A stretch of 64,000 nucleotides of DNA. Source: Candidatus Gastranaerophilales bacterium. Its GTDB lineage: Bacteria; Cyanobacteriota; Vampirovibrionia; Gastranaerophilales; Gastranaerophilaceae. Location: contig CALUWD010000006.1 in the NCBI GenBank assembly GCA_944324385.1, positions 1 through 64,000 on the forward strand, in the 5' to 3' direction. The translations under genes were made by a program, and so were the position numbers. The notes below the pieces were generated by a model. The model was not told the origin of the DNA. It saw nothing but the letters and a program-made list of their open reading frames with translations, and made no database searches. Of the stretch, positions 43,756-53,385 are shown in pieces (positions within the stretch are counted from its first letter, which is position 1; the number at the start of each line of letters is the position of its first letter).

Positions 43756-44742
43756 ATGAAGAATATGGAACTTAAAATTAAAAATGTTAATACTACAACA
43801 AGCTCTGATGGTTCTCAATATGGTAAATTTGTAATTGAGCCACTAGAAAGAGGCTATGGTGCAACAATTGGCAACTCTTTAAGAAGAGTCTTGCTTTCAA
43901 GCCTTGAAGGCGCTGCTGTAACTTCTGTCAGAATCGAAGGTATTACACATGAGTACACTTCAATTCCTGGGGTTGTTGAAGATGTTATTGATATTATGCT
44001 TAACCTAAAAGGTTTAGTTGTAAAAACTGATAGCAACGATGTTCAACACTTGAGATTAGATGTTACAAAACCTGGCCCAGTTTTAGCTTCTGAAATAGAA
44101 CTTCCTGCAGGTGTTAAAATTGTTAATCCTGATTGCTTGATTTGCACACTTGCTGATGGTGGCGCAATCCATGCAGACATAGTTGTAGAAGTTGGCAAGG
44201 GTTATGTAACTCAAGATCCACTTAAAGAACAAAAAAATGGTATGCCAATTGACATGCTTCCAATTGACGCTGCATTTATGCCAATTAAGCGCGTAAGCTA
44301 TATAGTTGAACCTGCTCGTGTTGGTGAAAATCTTGACTTTGACAAATTGACTCTTGAAATCTGGTCAAACGGCTCAATTGATGTCACCCAAGCATTGTCA
44401 AAAGGCGCAAATCTTCTAATTGAACACTTCTCTCAAATTGCTGCAATTACAGGAACTCCTGTAAGTGTTAAAGTTGAAGAAGAAGCTAAGGTTGAAACAG
44501 TTCAAGATGACACTCCAGCTTTTACAATTGAAGATTTAGAACTTTCAGTTCGTGCTTATAACTGCTTAAAGAGAGCTAGCATTAACTCAATGGCAGAACT
44601 GTTGAAAAAATCAGAACATGATTTGTTAAATATCAAAAACTTTGGCAAAAAGTCTTCTGATGAAGTAATTGAAAAATTGCACCAATTAGGTTTGGATCTT
44701 CAACCAAACCCAGAAGGTGTAGATGATTTAGAACTTATATAG
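43756..44742 (+). CDS. rpoA: RNA polymerase alpha subunit
   Basis: 328 residues. The N-terminal assembly domain has FVIEPLERGYGATIGNSLRRVLLSS (about 25-49) and EGITHEYTSIPGVVEDV. A linker (about 235-255) leads to the C-terminal domain, where LELSVRAYNCLKRASI (about 259-274) and the final LKNFGKKSSDEV-type helices bind UP elements. The first ATG lies three bases after AGGAGAG; ATG 43765 could also be used. It ends in TAG. Standard place between rpsD and rplQ. Confidence 0.97.
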   Translation: MKNMELKIKNVNTTTSSDGSQYGKFVIEPLERGYGATIGNSLRRVLLSSLEGAAVTSVRIEGITHEYTSIPGVVEDVIDIMLNLKGLVVKTDSNDVQHLRLDVTKPGPVLASEIELPAGVKIVNPDCLICTLADGGAIHADIVVEVGKGYVTQDPLKEQKNGMPIDMLPIDAAFMPIKRVSYIVEPARVGENLDFDKLTLEIWSNGSIDVTQALSKGANLLIEHFSQIAAITGTPVSVKVEEEAKVETVQDDTPAFTIEDLELSVRAYNCLKRASINSMAELLKKSEHDLLNIKNFGKKSSDEVIEKLHQLGLDLQPNPEGVDDLELI

Positions 44743-44757
44743 TAAAAGGAAAATAAA

Positions 44758-45186
44758 ATGAGACACCAGTGTAAAAGACACCACTTATCAAAAGCAGCTG
44801 ACCAAAGAAAAGCACTACTTCGCTCTTTGGCAACTGAATTGTTCTTGCATGGCGAAATTACAACAACAATGGCAAGAGCAAAAGCGCTTCGTCCATATGC
44901 TGAAAGTGTTATTACTTTTGCAAAAAAGGGCGATTTGGCTTCACGCAGACAAGCTGCAAAATATATCTTTGACAAGGAAACTTCAAAATATATGAACCTT
45001 GAAACAGGTGAAATTTTTGATGCTCCTCAAGAAGGTCAAAAATTACCATCTCAAACAGTTCTAAGGCAGCTGTTTAGTGTAATTGGTAAAAAATATGCAA
45101 CTCGTAACGGTGGTTACACAAGAATTTACAGACTTGCTCCAAGACGCGGCGATGCTGCTGAAATGGCAATGATTCAACTTGTGTAA
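44758..45186 (+). CDS. rplQ: 50S ribosomal protein L17
   Basis: 142 residues. MRHQCKRHHLSKAADQRKAL and LATELFLHGEITTTMARAKALRP are diagnostic, with the C-terminal GGYTRIYRLAPRRGDAAEMA. Its TAA overlaps the truA ATG by one base (TAATG), so truA is translationally coupled. AAAGGAAAAT precedes the ATG. Confidence 0.97.
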   Translation: MRHQCKRHHLSKAADQRKALLRSLATELFLHGEITTTMARAKALRPYAESVITFAKKGDLASRRQAAKYIFDKETSKYMNLETGEIFDAPQEGQKLPSQTVLRQLFSVIGKKYATRNGGYTRIYRLAPRRGDAAEMAMIQLV

Positions 45187-45956
45187 TGACTCGATACGCT
45201 CTGCATTTTCAATATCTTGGTAAAAACTACAGAGGCTCTCAAAAACAGCCCAATAAAAACACAATACAAGATGAAATTGAAAAAGCACTTTGTACATTGA
45301 TAAAAACAAAAATAAGCACTATATTTTCAGGCAGAACCGACAAAGGTGTCAGCGCGTACCATCAGGTTTTGCATTTTGACACCGATTGCAAAATTAATAA
45401 ATATAAATTTATTAATTCCATAAATGGTATTTTGCCTGAAGATATAAGGATTTTTGACATTGAAGAAAAAGACAAAACTTTTCATGCTCAAAAATCTGCG
45501 AAATTTCGCCACTACAGATATTTAATCAGAAACGATTTAATAAAATCTCCTTTTGATACAAATGCTTTCTTTTATCGCTATAAATTAAATGAAAACAGAA
45601 TGAACGAGGCGTTAAAATATCTGCAAGGTGAACACGATTTCAGTGCTTTTAAATCTCAATCCGAAAATCCTGCTAAAGTTTGCAACATATATTATGCAAG
45701 CGCAAAACGCAGTAGGGACGAGAAATATATTATTATCGATATTGTGGGTGACAGATTTCTCTACAATATGGTAAGGACAATCGTCGGAACGTTACTTTTG
45801 ATTGAAAAAGACAACCTTGAACCGCTATCAATGTTGAATATTTTAAAATCAAAAAACCGTTCAAATGCAGGGGCTACAGCCGATGCCGTTGGTCTGACTC
45901 TTGTAAATGTCGGTTACGGTGACTGTTCTGATTATCTAAAACAACTAAATACATAG
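45186..45956 (+). CDS. truA: tRNA pseudouridine synthase A
   Basis: 256 residues. YLGKNYRGSQKQPN near the start, the catalytic Asp in FSGRTDKGVSA (about 48-58), and FLYNMVRTIVGTLL (about 196-209) are diagnostic. It makes pseudouridine at positions 38-40 of the anticodon arm. It is embedded between rplQ and rplM, the order shared by cyanobacteria and Firmicutes. Confidence 0.95.
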   Translation: MTRYALHFQYLGKNYRGSQKQPNKNTIQDEIEKALCTLIKTKISTIFSGRTDKGVSAYHQVLHFDTDCKINKYKFINSINGILPEDIRIFDIEEKDKTFHAQKSAKFRHYRYLIRNDLIKSPFDTNAFFYRYKLNENRMNEALKYLQGEHDFSAFKSQSENPAKVCNIYYASAKRSRDEKYIIIDIVGDRFLYNMVRTIVGTLLLIEKDNLEPLSMLNILKSKNRSNAGATADAVGLTLVNVGYGDCSDYLKQLNT

Positions 45957-45969
45957 GAAAGGTAAATAA

Positions 45970-46410
45970 ATGAAAACATTTAGCGCAAAGCCGCTTGAAG
46001 TCGAAAGAAAATGGTATGTTGTTGACGCTCAAGGTCAAACACTTGGTTGTTTAGCAGTTGCTGTTGCAAATATTCTTCGCGGCAAACATAAACCTCAATA
46101 TACGCCGCATGTTGATACTGGCGATTTTGTTATTGTTATCAATGCTGCGCAAATTCAAGTAAGCGGCAAAAAAGAAACTGATAAACTATATCGTTCGCAC
46201 AGCGGTTACCCAGGTGGTTTTAAAGAAATTAGCTTTAAAGCTTTAATGGAAAAAGACCCTAGACGTGCAATAGAAAAAGCGGTTAAGGGCATGCTTCCAC
46301 ACAATACTTTGGGTGCTCAACAGTTTACAAAATTAAAAGTGTATGCTGATGCTAACCATCCGCATGAAGCACAAAAACCTGAAAAATATGAAATCAAAGG
46401 AGATAAATAA
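45970..46410 (+). CDS. rplM: 50S ribosomal protein L13
   Basis: 146 residues. [19 protein letters not shown] (about 13-31), [19 protein letters not shown] and the HSGYPGGFK box (about 77-85) identify L13, an early assembly protein of the 50S. An AGGAAAGG site lies before the ATG. It is followed by rpsI after two bases. Confidence 0.97.
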   Translation: MKTFSAKPLEVERKWYVVDAQGQTLGCLAVAVANILRGKHKPQYTPHVDTGDFVIVINAAQIQVSGKKETDKLYRSHSGYPGGFKEISFKALMEKDPRRAIEKAVKGMLPHNTLGAQQFTKLKVYADANHPHEAQKPEKYEIKGDK

Positions 46411-46412
46411 TA

Positions 46413-46814
46413 ATGGCAGATGCTAAACAAGAAGTAGTTAAAACCGGCAGAAGAAAATGCTCAATAGCAGTTGCTAAAGTTTCATCAGGCAAAGGCAGAG
46501 TGTTTGTTAACGGTAAAACTCTTAAAGGATATTTTGGAAATCGCCCATCACTAGAGATGGCAATATATCGTCCGCTTGTTTTAACTGATAATCAAGATAA
46601 ACTTGATGTTAGAGTAAAAGCGGTTGGTGGTGGTGTTTGTGCTCAAGCTGATGCAATCAAACACGCAATTTCTCGTGCTTTGCTTGAAATGAATGAAGAA
46701 TACAAACCAGTATTAAAACAAGAAGGCTTGTTAACTCGTGATGCAAGAGTTAAAGAACGTAAAAAATACGGTCGCAAAAGAGCAAGAAAAAGATTCCAAT
46801 TTTCAAAAAGATAA
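46413..46814 (+). CDS. rpsI: 30S ribosomal protein S9
   Basis: 133 residues. GRRKCSIAVAKV (about 12-23), GGGVCAQADAIKHAISRAL (about 72-90) and the C-terminal GRKRARKRFQFSKR identify S9; the last Arg/Lys residues touch P-site tRNA. It is the last gene of the operon and is followed by a strong terminator. Confidence 0.97.
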   Translation: MADAKQEVVKTGRRKCSIAVAKVSSGKGRVFVNGKTLKGYFGNRPSLEMAIYRPLVLTDNQDKLDVRVKAVGGGVCAQADAIKHAISRALLEMNEEYKPVLKQEGLLTRDARVKERKKYGRKRARKRFQFSKR

Positions 46815-46830
46815 TTTTTATTTTTATTCA

Positions 46831-46863
46831 AAAATGCCGCCATTACTTTATTGGCGGCATTTT
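46831..46863 (+). terminator. Terminator of the ribosomal/rpoA operon
   Basis: AAAATGCCGCC (46831-46841) and GGCGGCATTTT (46853-46863) form an 11-bp stem with an 11-base loop, just after rpsI. Confidence 0.9.
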
Positions 46864-46890
46864 AGTATACAAAACATTGTATACTTTTTA
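46864..46890 (+). terminator. Second hairpin after rpsI (terminator or operator)
   Basis: AGTATAC (46864-46870) and GTATACT (46879-46885) form a 7-bp stem, followed by TTTTT. It directly abuts the first terminator. It could be a weak second terminator or a repressor site for the EF-hand gene at 46943. Confidence 0.5.
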
Positions 46891-46942
46891 GCGGATTTAA
46901 AAACAACCTTCTTGTGTAATAATTTTTCATAAGGAGGTTAAA

Positions 46943-47404
46943 ATGGTAGATTCTATTGGCGGAAATGACAGTCTTTACGGTACTATAGGAATAGGTGCAT
47001 ATTCTATTGGCACATATTCTCAAGTGGAAAAAACCGATACGGAAGTCTTTGAAGATGTTTTTCAAGATGCGCTTGAAGCTGTTGATGATAAAACTCAAGA
47101 ACAAACAATTTCAAAAATAGATGAAAGTTCGCTTGGAATTCCCGCAGGTATGGAAATAGAAGGAGTGCAAAACGTTGAAGAAGTTGCACAAAGCGATGCT
47201 TCCCAATCTGGCGGCGGTGGCTCCTCATCAGAAGATGATGAAGAAGATTATGATGAAATGGACCTAAACCAAGACGGTACAGTAACTCCAGTAGAAATGA
47301 TTATATATGAGATGACTCAGGGTATGTCTCAAAGCGAGGGTGCTGCATCTAGTGTTGATAGTGCAACATTATCTGATGCGCTAAGTGCTTATATGGTTGC
47401 TTAA
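46943..47404 (+). CDS. Small acidic EF-hand protein
   Basis: 153 residues, strongly acidic. An N-terminal Gly/Ser/Tyr stretch (IGIGAYSIGTY, 15-25) is followed by a Glu/Asp-rich middle, a run of Gly/Ser (about 88-96) and an Asp/Glu block (97-105). A canonical EF-hand loop DLNQDGTVTPVE (107-118) predicts calcium binding. No signal peptide is visible. A perfect AAGGAGG site precedes the ATG. The N-terminal Gly/Tyr stretch resembles that of the protein at 32975. Function unknown; the stop shares TTAA with wecB. Confidence 0.6.
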   Translation: MVDSIGGNDSLYGTIGIGAYSIGTYSQVEKTDTEVFEDVFQDALEAVDDKTQEQTISKIDESSLGIPAGMEIEGVQNVEEVAQSDASQSGGGGSSSEDDEEDYDEMDLNQDGTVTPVEMIIYEMTQGMSQSEGAASSVDSATLSDALSAYMVA

Positions 47405-48519
47405 TTTTTAAATTTTTCAACTATAGCATCAGCAATTCTTTTTGAAGCAAAGCCGTCGCCATAAGGGTTTACGGCTTGTTTCATAGAATTATAGAACTCT
47501 TTATCATCCAATAACTTTTGAACTGTTGATACAATTTTGTCTTTGTGTGCGCCAACAAGCTTAACACATCCGTATTCAAGTGCTTCAGGGCGCTCTGTTT
47601 CATCTCTTAGTACAAGGACAGGTACGCCAAGCGATGGCGCTTCTTCCTGTACTCCGCCCGAGTCGGTTAGAATTATATGCGATTTTTTCATAAGTGTAGC
47701 AAAAGGCGCATAATCAAGCGGATTAATAAGTTTAACCCTCTCAATCCCTTCAAGTTTAGCCCTTACGGTGTTTTGCACATTTGGGTTTAAATGAACCGGA
47801 TAAACAATTTGTATGTCTTTATTTTTTTGAATTAGCTCTATAACCGCATCACAAATTTCTTCAAGCGGTTTGCCAAAATTTTCACGTCTGTGGGATGTTA
47901 AAAGTATTGTTTTTAAATTTTTATCCAATCCTATAAAATCAAGATTAGCTTCTTTGTTATTAACTGTGTATAAAAGCGCATCTATGACGGTATTGCCTGT
48001 TTTATAAATTGAATTTGGTGTTTTAATGCCTGAATTTATAATGTTGTCAATAGCACCTTGTGTCGGGCAAAAATGCATATCGCAAACTGCATCTGCTAAA
48101 ACTCTGTTAATTTCCTCAGGGAACGGGTAATCTTTGTTAAAAGTTCTAAGACCAGCTTCAACATGCCCTATAGGGATTCTTGCATAATATGCGCTAAGCG
48201 CGCTTGCGCCTGCAGTTGTTGTATCTCCATGTACAAGAACAATGTCAGGTTTTACTTTTTCAAAAATTTCTTTTGTTTGCAAAAGTACATCAGATGTTAG
48301 CCCCCAAAGGTTTTGATTTGGTTTCATTAGATTTAAATCGTAATCGGGTATAATTTCAAAAAGTTCAAGCACCTGATCAAGCATTTGCCTGTGCTGCGCG
48401 GTTACAATAGTTATAGCTTCAAGCTCATCTCTTGATTGAATTTCTTTTACAAGAGGTGCCATTTTAATTGCCTCAGGGCGTGTTCCAAATACAATAGCAA
48501 CTTTTATTTTCTTATCCAT
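47401..48519 (-). CDS. wecB: UDP-N-acetylglucosamine 2-epimerase
   Basis: 372 residues. FGTRPEAIKMAPLV (about 11-24), the VHGDTTTA segment (about 96-103), HVEAGLRT (about 119-126), SHRRENFGKP (about 207-216) and LTDSGGVQEEAPSLG (about 285-299) identify the hexosamine epimerase. It makes UDP-ManNAc, a precursor of enterobacterial-type common antigen, capsule or secondary wall polymers. No UDP-ManNAc dehydrogenase gene is adjacent. It converges with the EF-hand gene, sharing a TTAA. Confidence 0.95.
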   Translation of the reverse strand: MDKKIKVAIVFGTRPEAIKMAPLVKEIQSRDELEAITIVTAQHRQMLDQVLELFEIIPDYDLNLMKPNQNLWGLTSDVLLQTKEIFEKVKPDIVLVHGDTTTAGASALSAYYARIPIGHVEAGLRTFNKDYPFPEEINRVLADAVCDMHFCPTQGAIDNIINSGIKTPNSIYKTGNTVIDALLYTVNNKEANLDFIGLDKNLKTILLTSHRRENFGKPLEEICDAVIELIQKNKDIQIVYPVHLNPNVQNTVRAKLEGIERVKLINPLDYAPFATLMKKSHIILTDSGGVQEEAPSLGVPVLVLRDETERPEALEYGCVKLVGAHKDKIVSTVQKLLDDKEFYNSMKQAVNPYGDGFASKRIADAIVEKFKN

Positions 48520-48568
48520 AAATAAATTGTATTAAAATAATATTTAAAAAACAAGCTAATTTTTATGT

Positions 48569-48597
48569 TTGTCATGCCCTTTTGTTTGTTGTAAAAT
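48569..48597 (+). promoter_or_regulatory. Promoter of gyrA
   Basis: TTGTCA (48569-48574), 17 bases, TAAAAT (48592-48597). The divergent wecB start lies 50 bases upstream of the -35 box. Confidence 0.6.
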
Positions 48598-48628
48598 ATC
48601 ATTAATAGGCAGTTTAGGAGTTTAAATT

Positions 48629-51169
48629 TTGAGTCAGACAAATTTATTTGACCATGGAAAAATTGTTCCGGTTAATATTCGAGATGAAATGAAACGTTCA
48701 TACATCGATTATGCCATGAGCGTTATTGTAGGGCGTGCATTACCTGATGTTCGTGACGGCTTAAAGCCTGTCCACAGACGTATTTTGTTTGCTATGAACG
48801 AACTTGGCATGACGCCTGATAAACCGTTTAAAAAGTGTGCCAGAATTGTCGGGGAAGTTCTCGGTAAATATCACCCTCATGGCGACTATGCGGTTTATGA
48901 ATCTTTGGTGCGCATGGCGCAAGATTTTGCAACCAGATATTTAACAATCGACGGTCATGGTAACTTTGGTTCTGTTGATGGCGACTCTGCTGCTGCTATG
49001 CGTTATACAGAAGCAAGAATGCATAAAATAACAACTTCTATGCTTGCTGATATTGATTGTGAAACTGTTAATTTTACTCCCAACTTTGACGGTTCCTTGC
49101 AAGAACCATCTGTACTGCCTGTAAGATTACCAATGCTGCTTTTAAATGGTGTTTCAGGTATTGCAGTCGGTATGGCAACAAATATTCCGCCTCACAATTT
49201 GTGTGAAATAGTCGACGGTACAATTGCAATGATTGATAACCCTGAAATTACGGTTGAAGGCTTAATGCAGTATATTAAGGGACCTGATTTTCCTACTGCT
49301 GCAACTATAATTGGTACATCTGAAATTAAAAAAGCTTATGAAACAGGTCGCGGTTCAATAAAAATGTCGGCTGTTTCATCTATTGAAGAACTCCCTGGGG
49401 GCAACGGTCGTCAGGGTAGAACAGCAATTGTTGTTACGGAAATTCCTTATCAGGTTAATAAAGCCGCCCTTATTGAAAAAATCGCTGACCTTGTTAAAGA
49501 AGGCAAAGTTCAAGGCATTTCAGATATTCGAGATGAATCCGACCGTGATGGTATGAGGGTTGTAATTGAGCTAAAACGTGATGCTAAACCTGATGTTGTT
49601 AGAAATAATTTATACAAGCAAACTGCACTTATGACAAGCTTTGGTGTAAATATGGTGGCACTTGTCGGACAACAACCAAGGCTGTTAAATTTATACGAAG
49701 TTCTTAATGAATTTATTGAACACAGAGTTGATGTAATTACAAGAAGGACGATATTCTTCTTGAAAAAAGCAAAAGCTCGTGCGCATATTTTAGAAGGTTT
49801 AATGATAGCGCTAAATGCTCTTGATGAAGTTATTGAGCTAATTAAAAAATCTAAAAATACAGAAGAAGCAAGAAACGGTTTAATGTCAAGATTTGGGCTT
49901 GATACAGAGCAAGCAAATGCAATTTTAGAAATGCAATTAAGGCGTTTAACCGGTCTTGAACAAGATAAAATAAGAGCCGAATATGATGATTTAATTAAGA
50001 AAATTGCAGAATATGAAGCAATTCTTGCTGATAGAAATAAAGTCCTTGCTCTTATAAAAGAAGAATTGCTCGAAGATAAAGAAAAATATGGCGATGATAG
50101 AAAAACACAAATTTTGCCTGAGCAGGGAGAGTTAAATATTGAAGATTTAACACCTAACACTGCGATGGCTGTGTTTATTACTCGTCAGGGTTATATTAAA
50201 CGTATTTCGCTTGATACATTTGAGCGTCAAAATCGTGCAACCCGTGGCAAGGGTGGTATGAAAACAAAAGAGGACGATGATGTTGATCATTTCTTTACTG
50301 CAATGATGCATGACAAAGTTTTATTCTTCTCATCAAAAGGTGTTGTCTATAGCTTAAATGTTTATGACTTCCCAGAGGGTTCACGCCAATCTAAGGGCTT
50401 ACCGATTATTAACGTTCTGCCTATTGAACAGGATGAACAGATAACAGCAGTTGTTCCTGTGAGCGAATTTAGCCCGAATACAAATCTTATAATGCTGACT
50501 AAAAAAGGTTACATTAAGAGAATAAGCCTTGATAATTTTGTAAATATCAGACGAAACGGAATTATAGCAATTGGACTTGAAGAAAGCGATACGCTTAATT
50601 GGGTTAAACTTGCTCAAAATAATGATGAAATAATTATTGGTACATCCTGCGGCATGGCAATACGTTTTGCAATTGAGGATTTAAGACCGCTGGGTCGTTC
50701 TGCTCGCGGTGTTAACTCAATGAAGCTAAGAACAGGAGATACAATAATCGGCTGTGATGTTGTTCCAAGAGATTATGATGCAGATTTATTAGTTGTAACA
50801 TCAGATGGTTTTGGCAAACGTTCAAAGTTGAGTGAATTCAGACCTCAAAATAGAGGCGGTTTAGGTTTAATCGCAACTAAATTTAAGTCCGCCGCATCAA
50901 GACTCGTTGCGCTTACTATTGTTGATGAACATGATGATATAATGGTTGTAACTGCAAATGGTATTGTAACCAGAGTAAGTGCAGCGGATATCTCTCGTCA
51001 GGGACGACCTGCAACAGGTGTCAAAGTTCAAAATCTAGTTGATGGCGACACTGTTGTTTCTGTTAATAAAATTATAAATCCCGATGAAGATGAAAGTGTT
51101 CAAAAAGAGCCTCAAGCGGTTAACGCAGAAGATTCTGAAGCAACACAAGGAAATCTTAATCTGGAATAA
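48629..51169 (+). CDS. gyrA: DNA gyrase subunit A
   Basis: 846 residues, starting with TTG at 48629 after TTAGGAG. The breakage-reunion core has the catalytic Tyr in [10 protein letters not shown] (about 126) and the quinolone-region sequence [14 protein letters not shown] (about 74-87). The C-terminal DNA-wrapping domain begins at [10 protein letters not shown] and has [17 protein letters not shown] (about 533-549) in the GyrA-box place, a form like that of cyanobacterial GyrA. It introduces negative supercoils together with GyrB (not in window). ParC is the main alternative; the full six-blade domain favours GyrA. Confidence 0.93.
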   Translation: MSQTNLFDHGKIVPVNIRDEMKRSYIDYAMSVIVGRALPDVRDGLKPVHRRILFAMNELGMTPDKPFKKCARIVGEVLGKYHPHGDYAVYESLVRMAQDFATRYLTIDGHGNFGSVDGDSAAAMRYTEARMHKITTSMLADIDCETVNFTPNFDGSLQEPSVLPVRLPMLLLNGVSGIAVGMATNIPPHNLCEIVDGTIAMIDNPEITVEGLMQYIKGPDFPTAATIIGTSEIKKAYETGRGSIKMSAVSSIEELPGGNGRQGRTAIVVTEIPYQVNKAALIEKIADLVKEGKVQGISDIRDESDRDGMRVVIELKRDAKPDVVRNNLYKQTALMTSFGVNMVALVGQQPRLLNLYEVLNEFIEHRVDVITRRTIFFLKKAKARAHILEGLMIALNALDEVIELIKKSKNTEEARNGLMSRFGLDTEQANAILEMQLRRLTGLEQDKIRAEYDDLIKKIAEYEAILADRNKVLALIKEELLEDKEKYGDDRKTQILPEQGELNIEDLTPNTAMAVFITRQGYIKRISLDTFERQNRATRGKGGMKTKEDDDVDHFFTAMMHDKVLFFSSKGVVYSLNVYDFPEGSRQSKGLPIINVLPIEQDEQITAVVPVSEFSPNTNLIMLTKKGYIKRISLDNFVNIRRNGIIAIGLEESDTLNWVKLAQNNDEIIIGTSCGMAIRFAIEDLRPLGRSARGVNSMKLRTGDTIIGCDVVPRDYDADLLVVTSDGFGKRSKLSEFRPQNRGGLGLIATKFKSAASRLVALTIVDEHDDIMVVTANGIVTRVSAADISRQGRPATGVKVQNLVDGDTVVSVNKIINPDEDESVQKEPQAVNAEDSEATQGNLNLE

Positions 51170-51184
51170 AATATAATTGTTATA

Positions 51185-51220
51185 AAATATGGGCGTCTAA
51201 AAGATGCCCATATTTTTTTT
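51185..51220. terminator. Terminator between gyrA and bamA
   Basis: AAATATGGGC (51185-51194) and GCCCATATTT (51206-51215) form a 10-bp stem, followed by T8 on the plus strand. It ends gyrA transcription, and its A-rich left side could give weak termination for bamA too. Confidence 0.85.
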
Positions 51221-51235
51221 AATTTAGGATATCGA

Positions 51236-53233
51236 TTAATACATTTCGCCCATACCAAATGTGAAGAATCCACTACTGCGATCTTTGCCGCCTGTATTTG
51301 TAAATGGCACAGCATAATCAAGATTGATTGGGCCAAGACCCGGAATAAATACTCTTAAGCCCACACCTGCTGTTATTGCATATCCCGGGCGGTCGTATAG
51401 CTTATTTGTGAGCGTATCGCCAAATATTGTACCAGCATCAACAAATGCAGCAAGTCTTACATTGTTCAGGAATGTATTTGTCGTAAGCCTGTCCATAAAT
51501 GGTATGGGAGTCCTAAACTCTGCTGTACCCATCATAAAGCCATCACCTGTACCAACTTCAGAAATATTGAAACCTCTTATGCTATATGGGCCACCAAGTG
51601 CAAACGCTGCAAACTCCGGCATATCGCCATGGATTTTTCCGCCGGCACGTGCAGCTAATACAAGAGTTGATTTTCTTCCTACTGGAACAAATTTCTTTAA
51701 CATACCATATAATTTGCCAAATGAATCTGCACCAAAGCCAATTGATTCTTCAAGACTTATTCTTGCTAAAACACCGCGCCTTGTATTTACAACAGTATCT
51801 CTTGTATCATAAGTCAGTGCGGGCGTAATTTTAGCGTAAACACCACCGTCGAGTTGTTTTTCTCTTTCTCTAAAGTCTACCCCTCTTAGGGCGTATACAC
51901 TTCTTGCTTTCCATTCATCGCCCTCGTCAAGGTCAACACTTTCTCCACCAAAGCTTATGCTTCCGCTAAGATTTTTAAATGCTTTAAATCTTCTTGTTAG
52001 GGTAATGTCTGCGCCATAGCGTTTTTCAATTGATAGTGGAACTTGATAGCTTCCAAAATTCCTTACAAACGCCCTAAAGCCTAATGATTGGTTTTCTGAT
52101 TTAAAATGCGGCTCAATAAAACCTAACTCAGCTTGCAAGTTTGGGCGGTTAATAATAGAGCTGTCGTTCATCAAAATACCGGTACCTGCCATAAAGTTGA
52201 TACTTAACTTTTGCCCTAAACCTCTAAAGTTGTTTTCAGAAAAACCAACCGAACCAAAGAAACCTGATGTAGAATCAACACCGACGCCTAAAGAAATTTT
52301 ACCTGTTCTTTGTTCATCAAGTGAAATTGTAACGTTGTATTTTCCCGTTCTTTCATCCATTTCAATGTCGCGCTTAACATCTTTAAAGGCTTGCGTTCCC
52401 ATTAACCTTAAAATGTCGTCACGCATGATGTTTTCATTGTAAACTGTCCCGGGTTCGAGCAGAATATTCCTTTTTACAATGAAATCGCGGGTTTTATAAT
52501 TGCCTTCCACAATTACATCGTTAATTACACCCTCATCAATCGTAATATTTACAATGCCGTCAGGATCGTCTTGAACAGATGTAACACGTGCAAGAATGTA
52601 GCCTTTCATGCTGTACATTTCTTGTATTTGTTCAATTGCGGAATTTATATTCAATATATTTTGCGGTTGACCTTCGTATTGATTTAATATTGTCATAATG
52701 TCTTTTGTTGCAACAACATTATTTCCATCAACCGTAAACCCTTTTATGGGTGGGTTTTCTTCTACAATAATCCTTAGGCGAATACCGCCTTCTTCAGCCT
52801 TAAGGGGCACTGCTCTTATGTTTTGGGTAAAATATCCTGTTTTATATATCTTGTTTAAATCAGCAGAAATAGTTTTTCTGTCGTATAAATAACCTTCTTT
52901 TGCGCTAAGCAAATCTTTTATAAATGAGGTTTCTATGATATTGTTGCCAAAAATTTCAACTTGTCTTATGTAGACAGCTGCTTCTTCGTCTTCATGGACT
53001 GTGGTTTTTGGTGTTGTATCTACAAAAGATTCGCTATTTTGGGTTTCATTTTCTTGTGGACTTATTTCTTCTTCGTATTTTTCTTGTTGTTCTTGCGTTT
53101 TTTCTATTTTTTTCTCTTTTTTAGATTTAAAAAACTTTGGGAATTTAAAGTTAAAAGCCGCATAAGATGGCTGCTGGATAAACAGTATCCCCAGCACTGT
53201 ATATATTAATAACAGTTTTTTTATATTTCTCAT
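51236..53233 (-). CDS. bamA: Outer-membrane assembly protein, Omp85/BamA family
   Basis: 665 residues. A signal peptide (KKLLLIYTVLGILFIQQPSYA) precedes a Lys/Glu-rich linker (about 30-85). Several POTRA domains (about 88-330) follow, with YIRQVEIFGN, GFTVDGNNVV, GIVNITIDEGVIN and DVIVEGNYKT strand motifs. A C-terminal 16-strand barrel (about 340-665) starts at KISLGVGVDS and has the conserved RGF (Y-S-I-R-G-F near 543) of the lid loop and a C-terminal aromatic. It inserts beta-barrel proteins into the outer membrane; TamA is the alternative. Lone gene, promoter not clearly located. Confidence 0.9.
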   Translation of the reverse strand: MRNIKKLLLIYTVLGILFIQQPSYAAFNFKFPKFFKSKKEKKIEKTQEQQEKYEEEISPQENETQNSESFVDTTPKTTVHEDEEAAVYIRQVEIFGNNIIETSFIKDLLSAKEGYLYDRKTISADLNKIYKTGYFTQNIRAVPLKAEEGGIRLRIIVEENPPIKGFTVDGNNVVATKDIMTILNQYEGQPQNILNINSAIEQIQEMYSMKGYILARVTSVQDDPDGIVNITIDEGVINDVIVEGNYKTRDFIVKRNILLEPGTVYNENIMRDDILRLMGTQAFKDVKRDIEMDERTGKYNVTISLDEQRTGKISLGVGVDSTSGFFGSVGFSENNFRGLGQKLSINFMAGTGILMNDSSIINRPNLQAELGFIEPHFKSENQSLGFRAFVRNFGSYQVPLSIEKRYGADITLTRRFKAFKNLSGSISFGGESVDLDEGDEWKARSVYALRGVDFREREKQLDGGVYAKITPALTYDTRDTVVNTRRGVLARISLEESIGFGADSFGKLYGMLKKFVPVGRKSTLVLAARAGGKIHGDMPEFAAFALGGPYSIRGFNISEVGTGDGFMMGTAEFRTPIPFMDRLTTNTFLNNVRLAAFVDAGTIFGDTLTNKLYDRPGYAITAGVGLRVFIPGLGPINLDYAVPFTNTGGKDRSSGFFTFGMGEMY

Positions 53234-53385
53234 CTAATTCGAAAAAAGTCCAGCTTATCTCTTATTTAATATTATATAACCAAATATATCCCACTGCAAA
53301 CCCGTCAAATAATGTAACAATTGTGTAAAAAATTGCACATATTCTACTAATTTTTTTATGATATTATTAAGGCGAGGTAATTATT

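Noticed and set aside
49510..50160. 216-codon minus-strand frame inside gyrA
   Set aside because: It lies wholly opposite conserved gyrA codons, has a Ser/Leu/Ile-rich antisense composition and no ribosome site.
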